From Typha latifolia (Eukaryota > Streptophyta > Magnoliopsida > Poales > Typhaceae), in contig CM034112.1 of NCBI GenBank assembly GCA_019914945.1, forward strand, positions 2,007,001-2,071,000: 64,000 nt of DNA, given 5' to 3'. A program made the position numbers and the translations under genes. Below the pieces are notes generated by a model. It was given only the letters and a program-made list of their open reading frames with translations. It searched no databases and was not told the DNA's origin. Below, piece after piece: positions 24,134 through 36,300 of the stretch. Numbering within the stretch: position 1 is the stretch's first letter; each line of letters opens with the position of its first letter.

Positions 24134-26220
24134 TTTACTTTGGGCTAGGTAAAATGTTTAACAGTTTAGTATTTATTTAAAACTATAATGAAATAGACTC
24201 ATTTTAGTATTAAATTTAGAGTATAAACTATTTTGGTTAATAAAAAATTGAAAACAAACCGGTATAGTTTGGTCAATAATCCACCTATGACGCTCTAATG
24301 CAGCAAATGACGGAAATGCCACTCCAGCAGTCCAACTATATCGCCGAGGTGAGGTTATTAACACTGTTATGCGCGCCTGCCACGTGTACGTGGGTTAAGG
24401 GCTCACAGTTATATTGGTCGTCCGATTAAAGACTCAATTAAAATCTCAGTTAAAAGTTTAGGGTCCTTAGTGCTAAAACAAAATATTCAGGGGGTAATAC
24501 TGCTTTTGCGCCAACTACGGGGATGTAAATGTAAAATGTATTTAGCCAAAAAAATTTACATCTAACTCATTGACAACGTTTCCATTAGTTATTTATTAGA
24601 TTTTTCGTTCTGATTAATTTTAACATCTATATATATGCTACAGTAACTATTTTAATTTTAAATTAGAGATTAAAGAAATTAGGAGTAAAATTATCATTTA
24701 ACGTTTTCTATTAGGTGTGATTTATTTTTCATAAATTATAATGTGTACTAAAAAAAATATCTAGGATTTCAGTGTAACTATTTCAAAAGAAAAAAAAAAG
24801 GGCTTACGGGACTATTTTCGAAATAATAATAATAATAAATGGAAAACTAAAAATAAAAATTGCACTTTAACTTCCAATAGTTTGCATCAATTTTACAAAA
24901 TAACTCATGTGTTTTTAACTTAAACAATTTTACGGGACTGTTATTGTTATATTTTTTATTATATTTTAGTCAAATCAAATGTCATAATTAAAGATCGTTG
25001 TTAGAAATAAAATTATAGATAATTGAATAGGCTTTGTAACATTTTTTAAATAATATTAATTAAATTTTAAATCATAAAAATAATTAAAAAGAAATTATAT
25101 TTTGCCTTCTTTTGGTTTGGCTCAATTTATAAAACTAACATGTATTTTTAACTTAAACACTTAACCCTCTTAGCTATTATCTTTTTCTTTATATTTAATC
25201 GAATCAGAAGTTAAATTTAAAGATCCTTATTAAAAATAAAGTTATATTAAGTAAAATTTTCAATGCACCTAAAATAGTACCAATAGAATTTTAAATAATA
25301 AATATATTATAAATATATTGAATGTATATATATAGTCTATCTAATTTTCTACAACTTCATCTTTAATAAACATCTTCAAATTCAACATTTAGTATGGTAC
25401 CGATCGAATTTTAAATAATAAAGATATAATAAAAATATTAAATGTATATAAATAGCTTATCTAATTTTTTATAATTTTATCTTTAATAAACATCTTCAAA
25501 ATCAACATTTAGTATGGTCAAATATGATAAAAATAAAGATTGATTTTTAGTCAAGACTATATAGGTAAGCATTTATGTTAAAAATATATAAGAATTTTGT
25601 GAAATTGAGCCTAACAATATGGGGGTAAAGTGCAACTAACTATATAATAATTATATTGAATAGAAGGATGTTTTTGTCACATCTTTACTATTCAAAAATA
25701 GATTGATATTATTTAGATACATTAGAAAATCATTATAATTTTGTGATCTTCAAATTGGATCATTATTTAAGTAAATATGATAAAAAAATTGTTGTATTTT
25801 TTTAGTCAAGACTACATGAGGTTTAAATAATTAAGTTGAAAGTATACAATAATTTTATGGAATTATGTCAAATTATAAAGGGGTAAAGTATACTAAACCT
25901 AAATAAAAATAAAAGAAACCTCATTTCAGGCATAATTTGGTTGAGGTGGGACGGATTGCCATAAGGGGACTGCACTGTTGTTTCTCAACTAGGCATCTGA
26001 ATCCCCTCTGTTCTTTGTTAATTGGATCGAGAAAGTCAACCTGAAGGTGTTGCTTGAGATGACTTTTCGCTTCCAACTAGAACCACTAAACTCTTTTTTT
26101 CGATCAATATTTAAGAGTTGATTTTTTTTAATCCTAATATATAAGTACTTAAGCTGAAATTAAATAAAAATTAAGCCAAATTATAAAGAGTAAAGTGCAC
26201 TTAACTCAACCCTAAAATAA
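24134..26220. other. AT-rich intergenic region upstream of MLH3
   Basis: Strongly AT-rich, with no gene recognised. It contains a 120-bp tandem duplication (25277-25516) and older diverged direct repeats leading up to the MLH3 leader. Confidence 0.6.
25277..25516. repeat. Two-copy tandem repeat, 120-bp unit
   Basis: The units 25277-25396 and 25397-25516 start GTACCRATMGAATTTTAAAT and end CAACATTTAGTATG. They have the same length and only scattered substitutions. Confidence 0.85.
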
Positions 26221-26320
26221 AATAAAAATAAAAATAAAAATCATGCACACTTTAGTTGAGACGGGACGGACCGCCAAAAGCCCAAAAAGGGATCGCACCG
26301 TCTCCTAAGTTGCGCCTCTG
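25800..26320. repeat. Diverged direct duplication upstream of MLH3
   Basis: The segment at about 25850-25990 (GGGTAAAGTATACT, then GGTTGAGGTGGGACGGATTG) is echoed at about 26185-26310 (GAGTAAAGTGCACTT, then AGTTGAGACGGGACGGACCG). The second copy abuts the presumed MLH3 leader. Confidence 0.55.
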
Positions 26321-26329
26321 GCGCTAAAG

Positions 26330-27319
26330 TGAAGGATAAATGAGCATTCGAAGAAGAGCGAGCTCTTCCCGGGAGCAACTCCTGCCTTCCCCCTTCTCGC
26401 GATTCGGTGATCCAGCGACGAAATCCTAGAAGATTAAGCAGCTCCAACTCTCCATCATTCACCGCTGCGTCGAGGAGGTGAGTTCTTCTCTGGTTCCCAA
26501 CTCCGCTTTCGCCTTCGGCTCTCTTCTTGATTCGTATCTCTTCTTCTCCCAAGATCGCGAGTTCACTCCTAGACGTTTTCTTGTCTTCTTGCTGTGTTGA
26601 TGTTAGTGTTTAACCCTCGTTTACAACCCGATTGCTTGCTCACTTAATCAGGAAGGTGATGTTGTAGAAGCGCAGTTAAATGTACGAGAAAGACGAACTT
26701 GTATGATGCTGAGATCACGAATCCTCTTCTAGGGTTCGCCACCGCTATTCTTTAATGTTGCAAAGGATGTAGATGATTTTACGTTCATATCACGGTTTCG
26801 CCTTAGTGGAAAACCATTTTCTTTCTTTCTTGATAATAAAATCGTTGGAAAGGTAGTATTGCAGAAATATAGCCAAGAGCATTTGAAAAAGATGCACTCG
26901 TATAACTTTAGGTTTCTTGATTTTTGTTGCAAGATTGTGAGTTATGTTCTGGTGTTTTCCACACCATTTTTTTTACCCTTGTTCATCCTTGTCTATTAAC
27001 CAACTGATTGCTTACCTTGATAGCCAATTTGGTTGAAGAGGTGCAGATTGCAGAACGGAGTTTGAATGTTTGAAAAGTGAACTTGTATAATATCTGCCCT
27101 TTTTCTGTTTTTCAACTTTAGCTGGTATTCTTGATTATATATATTCCACTTTTTAGCTCATTATCCTTGAACGTAGCTTTTCCATTTCATGAATTGTTAC
27201 TGTTGCATTTTAGGTTCGTACATCAATGATTTATATTTTAGATGTGCCATCATTTGGGTAGTGCTGTACCCTGTTGCTTGATTGACTTGTTTTTGTTTTT
27301 TCTGTCAGCCTTTTTGTAA
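26330..27319 (+). promoter_or_regulatory. MLH3 5' leader with candidate 5' UTR intron
   Basis: A GC-richer block ends at GAG/GTGAGT (donor at 26478). A T-rich tract and CTGTCAG end at 27308, 11 bp before the ATG at 27320. An 831-bp 5' UTR intron (26478-27308) is therefore likely. Transcription start is not determined. Confidence 0.5.
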
Positions 27320-30300
27320 ATGCAGAGCATAAAGCGCTTGCCGAGAAGCATACATAGTCCACTACGTTCAAGCGTTTTCTTATTTGACTTGCCAAGGGTT
27401 GTCGAAGAGCTGATATATAATAGTGTGGATGCAGGTGCTAACAAGGTTGCGCATCCCCTTCCCTACCTTTTGTGATTTTATCTGAATAGTGGCATCCTTT
27501 TTCTGAAGTTTATATTTCGATTTTCTTTTCCACCTTCCAGGTTGATGTCTCCATCAAAGTCAAAGCATGTTATGTCAAAGTAGAAGATGATGGTAAGAAT
27601 CTGCTGTTTTCATTTTATGCCATTTAAATTTGGGTATACTGCCTTTCCTTATTCTCCTTTTCTACATATTCAGGTGGTGGTATTACTCGAGATGGATTAG
27701 TCATGCTGGGAGAAAATTACGGTAAAAAACAGAAGATTTTATTTCTTTTGGGATGCTGTAAAAATTCAACCTTCAATTATTTTTATCCTTATCTACTATT
27801 TATACTATCTTAAGGACGCACCTGCCTGATTTGTCGACACTAATGTTCAGGGCTCCTTAAGTTATTAATTCTGAGCATGGATAAGATAGCTGCTTCCATG
27901 TAATAATTATCATCTTTCTTAATTTTATCTGTGAAGTTATCAAAATAATTGATTGAAAGTAGAGATGGTAGGTTTATGTTTCCTTACTTCATCAGAGTTT
28001 ATAAAATTTATAGAGGAAATATTTATCTATACAAAATAATTAGTCAAGCTTTCAATTTGTAAACTAATTGGTCACGTGGCTAATAAAATCAAATAGGTTT
28101 ATCAAACTAATTTTAAAATTGTTCCAAGATTTTGAGGCTTAGTGAGATGACAGTGCTCGACCTCCTTTCAATCAAATGGTTTTGGGTTCGAGATGCAAGC
28201 AAGCTGTCCAATTGTAAGGATAAGGTTGTGTACATCTTGTTTGCTTGGACCTTTTGTTGGTGGGAAGCTCATGCATTAAATCCCGTTTAAATTTTCCAAC
28301 ATTTTAGGTACATCTTGTCTAACTTAATGTCCTTTCTCAGTTCCTCTTCCGTTCTATTCCTAGTGGAAAGTACATTGCTTGTGTAGATGTCCGCATGCAT
28401 GCAGAACATCCTAGCAAACATGTCCTTATTTTGTCTTCTATCTATATTTTGATGATTTAATGTGTTAACCTGTCTTCTATATATATGAACAGCAACATCC
28501 AAGTACCATCTTATGCATGGCGAGGAAAGTAGTACCGGAAACTTGGGTTTCAGAGGAGAGGCATTGGGTTCCCTTTCTGATATTTCTTTAGTGGAAATTA
28601 GGACAAAAGCTCGTGGGAGGCCAAATGCCTATTGCAAGATAATAAAGGCAAGATTTCCTACAATTCTAAATTGAATACAGTATTTTTAACTTTTATTATC
28701 TTGAATTTGTTGTTTAATGAACTATGCAGGGTTCGAAGTGTTTATTTCTTGGAATAGATGATCAGAGGGAAACTGTTGGAACAACCGGTAGGTAGTTGAT
28801 TCATGAGGATCGTTGATCACCACCTGGATTAAATAATTTCTTGCCTTTAGAAGCTTTTATCTGGAGGTAGTTGATTCATGAGGATCGTTGATCGACACCT
28901 TTGCCATTTGAAGGGCACTAATTTGGCCTCAAACTTCACTTTCTTTTTGTGATCATGTTGTTACTAAAGATTTTCAGTGTTTTATTTATGAGGGAAGAAA
29001 AAGTATAGCATCCAAAAGTAGCATAATTTCATGTATGTATTCACTTGAAGAGTTGAAGTAACAACATGACCTTGATCAATGATCAGTAGTCCAATTCCAA
29101 TTAACAAAATATTTTTTTACCTTAGAAAACGTCTTATAGTTCAGAGTCTCCATCTTCAGTTTTTACTCAGAACTGCAGTAAGCCTACCATTTTGGCCAAT
29201 ACTCAGACCTTGTGTCTTTTATTCTGAACAACACTAATTGGCTTCTCTCCCAAGTCCTTGAATATTTTTTGCTGCTTCTGCCCGTATCCTTCTGTTTGGT
29301 TGATCTGATCTGGCTGATGAGTCACATTTTGAAGTGCCTTTGTTTCTACTTTATTCCAGATTGCTAAACTTCCATGCTTCAGCTGCTCAAATCTGTTGCA
29401 TACATTGACCTCTCTATATAATTGAGATTCTATGTACTTATTTGATGATATGTTTCATATGTCTTTGATAAATAATCTTACGTATGTATTTTGATAAATT
29501 GGTGATGAGTGTGTTTTGCACATACATCCCTCAACTGTAGGAAATACTTATATGGAGGCTTTCACATATGCAGTTATTGTTCGAGATCTATTTTATAACC
29601 AACCAGTTCGACGAAAATGCATGCAGTCAAGGTTTCTGTTACCCCTTTTCAATACATGCACACATCTCTTATTAATTGGTTTGGTAACTTGGTATCATTC
29701 ATGATTTGTACTGATATAATATTCTTTGATTGGTCGTATCATTATCTCTGAAGCCCCAAAAGAGTGCTCCATTCTGTGAAGAAATGTGTATTTCGAACTG
29801 CTCTTGTCCACCCACATGTTTCATTCAAAGTCACTGATATTGAGAGGTGGCTCTTGTTCTAATGTTGACATTTAACTTGGTTCATGCAAATTCACACTAG
29901 TTATTGACATGATGCCACTCGTGTCTGCAGTGAGGAAGAGTTGCTTTACACTATTCCTTCCTCATCTCCTCTGCCTCTAGTATCTGATGGTTTTGGGAAT
30001 GAAATTTCCAGTTGCCTACATGAAATAGTTTTTTCTGACCAAATATTGATTCTTTCTGGATATATCTCTGGATCTACTGATACACTCTCCACGAAGGTAT
30101 GGACTAGGACACATAAGGTAGCAATTTGTATCATGTCCAAGATATTTGAGCAAATTAAATTTCTACTTTGCAGGCTTTCCAATATCTATGTATCCTTTTT
30201 CCATCTATGGTTAGTTAATTGATTTATTACATATCAGTATGTGTGCATGACCTTAACATTTTTCAGATATTAACTCGAGATTTGTCAACAAGGGCCCGAT

Positions 30301-33300
30301 ACATAATTTGCTTAATAGTCTGGCAGCTACTTCTCAGTTTTATTTGGCCCAGCAGAGGGATGAGCCAGATTTCCACAGCAGGAAGAGGCACAAGACTCTT
30401 GGGTATCCAGCCTATCTGCTTAACCTACGCTGCCCTCTGTCTATCTATGACCTAAATTTTGAACCGTCAAAGACAGCTGTAGAATTCAAGGTGATGCCCT
30501 TGTGCGTAAGAGGCTTTCTTTCTTGTTTGCTTTGTTAGTGTTTCTGTTCAGTGATTTACCACAGTGGATCAAACTACTACTCCATTAATCATGCAAAGTA
30601 ATACAATTGCATATCTGCAATGCATCAGAGAGATGATTGTTCCTACAGTACAATCCTCACTGATGTCCTACTTCTAGTCTGTAAGTTGATGTAAATTTGA
30701 TTGTCATAAAGTCTACATTTGAAACAACATCAGCATGGAAGTCCACTTCATTTTGGAATGTAATAGGAGCACAGGTTGTTAATATAACCTGTGTTTTAGC
30801 TTTTGTTGGATCATCAATTAGTGTATGTAATAGGAGCACAAGTTGTTAAGACAAGGTCATTATGATATTTTTGGGTTACAGTAAAGTCTCTGTGTCTTTG
30901 CTTGTATTTTTTGTGTCTTATTTAGCATTTTAATGGAGCATCAGAAATGGTATAAAAACTTGATCTGATGGGTAGTAAGTCTTTTGGCACTTTAGGAGAT
31001 CAGAATTGAATATAATTTTCTTCTCTGTTACATTTCTTTCTTCCTCTTCACTACGCTATTTCAAAGACAAAGCTAACTGATGAGGAATTTTCATTTGTCT
31101 CTGTGATACTCTGTCTGGTCTTGCAATTTGCATAATGCCTGACATTGATGTGTGTAACTCGAACGTTTTAAATATAGATGAAGTGGAGGTGCTTTAGCTT
31201 CTCTACCAATGATTATGCTCTTTCACTAGATCTTCATGCTGTTCTCTCTCTCTCTCTCTCTCTCTTGCAGGATTGGCGTACTGTTTTGTCCTTCTTTGAG
31301 CAGGCCATTACAAACTTCTGGAATAAACTATTGCCGCAGTCATCGCAAGGTCATCTTTCTTTGATATGATATTGCATCATATTAATGTTCATCTGAAATT
31401 GAAATGCGTTTTTTTAGTGCAGGAAATAGTACTGCTGACAGAATCGACTTGTCTTTAAAAGATAAAGATCCGATAGAAGGTACTAATGTTATACTGAAGG
31501 TAGATATTAGAGAACATAAATATTTTTAATTATATATAACATTTTCTTTTTTTTTATACATATGGATAGTACAGTTTATTCTTTATCTACTTTTATCATT
31601 ATCTATACTGTTAACTTTTCCATACATGGATAATACAATCCATATTTTATCTATTTTGTTCTTCATGTAAATACTAAATACTAGATTATATTCTTTAGAT
31701 CCATTTCTGCTATTTAAAATATCCTTCAGTCTACCATGTGAAACTTCATATATTCTGGGATGAGGTTGTACATGCTTCGTCAGTGTTTATTGCCTGATTG
31801 CCAGACACATCCAGTATGGACTTCGGAAGGAGCACTAGTACGAGAAAGAAGAAATCTGATGTTGACTTATGCCAGAGCTCCCAATCTTCTAGCCTCATTA
31901 CTGATGCACTGGATATTTCAAAAGAAGATACCAATGCTGATTGGATTCATGAAATGCCATCTAAAGATCTGCCCAGTCTTTCCTCAGAGCTTAAACTTTG
32001 TGGAAGTAGTACTGGTTATTCTCATGGTGATGCTCATATTGACAGCGATTGCCATCAGTATATAGATGAAGGTTCTTTTATGATAAAAGATCATCTCCTT
32101 TCAGATCTTTCTCCCAAGGTCAGGCAAAAGTATGAACTACTTAATTTAATGCCAGGGAAAGAACCTCCTATTAGTGTTATTTTTAGAAACTCAAAAGAAG
32201 ATCTAAGCAAGAGTATAATGACTGGTAATCAAAAGTTTGAAACAAATGCTCAAGAAATTCGATTTCCACTACAGTTCTCAAATATTCTCAGCAAACCAAG
32301 TATAGAGAGATGCTCTTTCATGGAGAACAAGCACTATGTGAAGGCATACAACCTATTTGATAGTAATTTTGGTATTAAATTTGGTGATTCAAGAGGAGAA
32401 TTTTTTCCCGATGATAATTTGTGCCGGATGGATATTGATCAATCTGAAAAGTTAAGCTTGAAGGACAAATTTCATCAGGAAAATGTTGACACCTCTAGAG
32501 GCTCTTTTGGTTTGATCAGAAAATGCCAGACAACCAGCCCATCAGATCGATCTATGAAGAACAACTCTCAGCAGGATATGCTAGAATTTCGAGAAAGTGA
32601 CTACAAATTTGGACCTTGTGTGAGAGATTGGTGTCTTGATTCCCCACATTCATCTTATGCTAGATCGAATGAGATGATTTCTGACAGTAAAAGAGGTATC
32701 TCAGAATGGGACGTCAAGTCAGTAAAAATTGTTGATTCTTGGTACCATGAAACAACGAAAGACATGGATGGAGTTTCTGGATCTACCCAGGATGATTTCA
32801 ATAAGGATCCACCAATAGATATCACATCCTTCATTAGACCTGAGAGAAGTATGCACTATGATTTTGGTTCAGATGAGATTACATTTGAAAGTGTCCTTGC
32901 TTCTGGTAAGTCAGATGGTGAAACGTGTTTGCCATATTTAGGCTCTCCTAACTTTAAAAGTGCTGAATGTATTTTGAAGTCATCTTGTCAAGTGCAAAAA
33001 CACCACATGATGATGGGAAGTTTCTTAAACAATCTTGAATTTCAAAATTGTCATCTGTTCCCGTCTCACAATATCAGATCAAGGAGAGGCCATTCTGCTC
33101 CACCATTTTACAAAGGGAGGCATAAATTTTCGTTCTTAAATAATTGTCTGACCAGAATAGCAGGAAAAGGACATGATTTTCAGTTTCCCAAAATTTTAGC
33201 AGGTAATTTTTATGAATATAAAAAAGTGTTATTTTTTCTAACTTGTTATTGGGTTCAAGACTTTCTCACTGTATTCATTAAATGATGATGTTGTAGACTC

Positions 33301-36300
33301 CCAGAATGATGTTCCACAAATCAATTCATCCCAGCAGTGTCTTGAGATTTCTCGCAGTGAGTTTTCGGAATTGAACTCCAGGTATTTCACTTATTGTCTG
33401 GCTGATGCAGAATATGGCATTCATTAGATGTTACTAACTTCATATGCTACAGTGAGAAGGTAAGCACACATGAAACAAAGTGGCGCTGTCCTGGCGAGTC
33501 TGAATATGCTACAACTGAACTGACTAAGTGGCAAGCTGGTGCAATGCAACCTACAGTTGAGCATGTCTTCATTATTAAAGTTTTTGTCAATCTTATAATA
33601 AATTAATTGTTTGTTCCAAGGGCTAAACATCTTTATGTGTTATGTTTGGTTTTCATAGGTTGGAGACTTGTCGCATAGCTTTCTTGAAAGCAATAATGAT
33701 ATACTTGATATTCGTTCTGGAATTTTACATCTTTTTGGTAGCTCATTAGTTCCTGAGTGCATAGATAAGGATTGCTTCGAGGATGCACGGGTTCTTCTCC
33801 AGCTGGATAGGAAATTTATTCCTGTAATAGCAAGTGGAACACTTATCATTCTAGATCAGGTTTCCATTTTCTGACACTCGTCTAACTTGAAAGTATTACT
33901 TCGTTCCACCCTTTTCTGTTACTCTTTCATTTTAGAATGTGGAAACAGTTTTGTGGTATGATAAAATTTTTAAATTCAAAATATTTGATAACACAAATCC
34001 TTAGTAAAAGAACAGAGATCTGGAGAACTTGGCTGTGAAATATTATCCGGCCGACAAACTATACATGTCTATTGTATTTTCATGCATTTTCCTGTGGTCA
34101 CTGACGAGGACTTTGTATCCAAAATTACAGCATGCTGCTGATGAAAGGATTCGTTTGGAAGAACTTCGCAGAAAGGTTACCAATTTAAATGGCATAATTT
34201 TGAAAATTTTCATCCTTTTCGTTTATCAGCTTTCATGTGTCTTGCTGTTGGAAATCACAGGTCTTATCTGGTGAAGGCTGTGAGATTACTTATCTGGATT
34301 CTGAGGAGAAATTGGTTTGTCAGCGTTTTATTACTGGCATCATTTCCTTTGATGTGATCTCTAATATTTTTTATCTTTGTTCACTATTTCACTATTAATC
34401 TGTTCCTTTTTTTTTTTTGCCTCTGTATCAATGTCAGGTTCTTCCAGAGATGAGCTTTCAGCTATTGCAGAAGTATGCTGAGCAAATTCAGAAATGGGGT
34501 TGGATCAGCAATAATTGTAGTCAGTCCTCTGAGCAATTCACAAAGTAGGTATATATGTATGGAACTTTGCTTATGCACCAAAGCTGTACTTGTATTTTTG
34601 TATCTACTTGGGGTCTAGTGGTCGAAGGTTTTGCTGCATAGTAAAATGATGTTTTTATTATTTACAGCAAGGATGGTCGTGTCGGTAGTGGCATGACACT
34701 TGGTGCGGGGTGTGTCAGTGGTACACCCTCATGCCGAGCCGTGCCAACTGGCATGGGTATGGGTGCATGCCATCTGGCACAACATGTTGAGTTTTTTTTT
34801 TTAAATTTTTTTTCTATTTTTATCAATCATCATTAAATCAACTTTAGTTCTTGTGTATGTTCAATATTCATATCATATCATAAGAGAATTATAAAATTTC
34901 TATTTGTATGAAAACTGTGAGATGCTATAATAAGTAATACTATCAGTGAAAGAGTTTTAAACATTATCAATAGTATTTATTGTAACATTTTTGTATTATT
35001 CTTGTGCTGACAAATGAAGTTTTTAATCTTTCTCATCATGCTACATTCAACTAAAAATTAGTTTTAATTATTTAACTATATCAATTAATATTATGTGATA
35101 ATGCTATTATGTGTTTAATTATATTATGAAGTATTCAATCATATTATTAAGTGTTCAATCATTAATATTAATTTTAATGAATGTATTCAACATTTATATT
35201 TAACTGTTGTCTTATCTCTAATAAAATAGGTCATTTATAAAATAATCTAAAAATAAAAAACTATAATGTAGGTCTTAATACATATATTCTAATAATAAAA
35301 AAATCAAAGATTGACATGTTGAAGACCTATGACATATTTAAATTTTTTATTAAAATATTATAAATGCATGTTAGTGATATGCAGGGGCAACGTGCCGCTC
35401 GTCACGCCCTATGCCGGTTGGCATGGTTGTCGTTGATTTACAATATACAAGTCCTTTCTATGTCAAGCCGACTTTTTTTCATTCTCATCCTGTTGGCTTT
35501 ATCCTTTATCTTTCAACTTATGTAAATTACTGACAGTGATCTTACATGAGTATACATCACTAACTAAAGTACTAAACATTTTTGGATTGAGAGCTTATAG
35601 ACTATAGAATTCGATATTTGTTGATGTCATCTTACTGCAAGTGATGAGATGCAATAAAAAACATTGGAATAACAGACAAAAACAAAGTTAAAGGCTTTAA
35701 GATGAACAGGTTAAGCTCAAATTCAATTATGTGCAATGCAAGTAAAGTTAGGCAGTGAAATAAAAGGATGTGCTTGGTAGGTGAGAGATAGAAACCGGAG
35801 CATTTTTTTCATTACATTCTGTTGTTTATTTAACAGGAATGGATATTGAAAATACTATCATCATGCATAAAATTATAACATGATGGTTTTTGTAGACACA
35901 TTCTTCTATTGTAGGAGAAATTATAGATTTTGAGAGATCCATGCTTTGTGGGTTGCAATGCTTGAAGAAACTATTATCACTGTCTAATCTTCTCTCAAAA
36001 AAATATTGGCTCACGGAAAAGTACCAACCAGATTTTACGGCTCCATATTTAGCTTTGGTGCTTTAAAGCCAGCCTTAGATGGTGTTATAAAACAGTATGA
36101 GTTGGCAACACTACGTCAATGGTTTGAAATGCTTTTTAGCCATAGCAAAATCAGGCATGAGAGGTCTTGCAATTTGCAAAGAATTTGAAAGGCCAGTGGT
36201 CCTTAATGTGAAAATACTTTGAACTGGAGAGAGATAATCTAATATTTGAGATGTGAAATTGTTTAAGTCAAAAATAAGCTAAAGAACCAAATGAAACATA

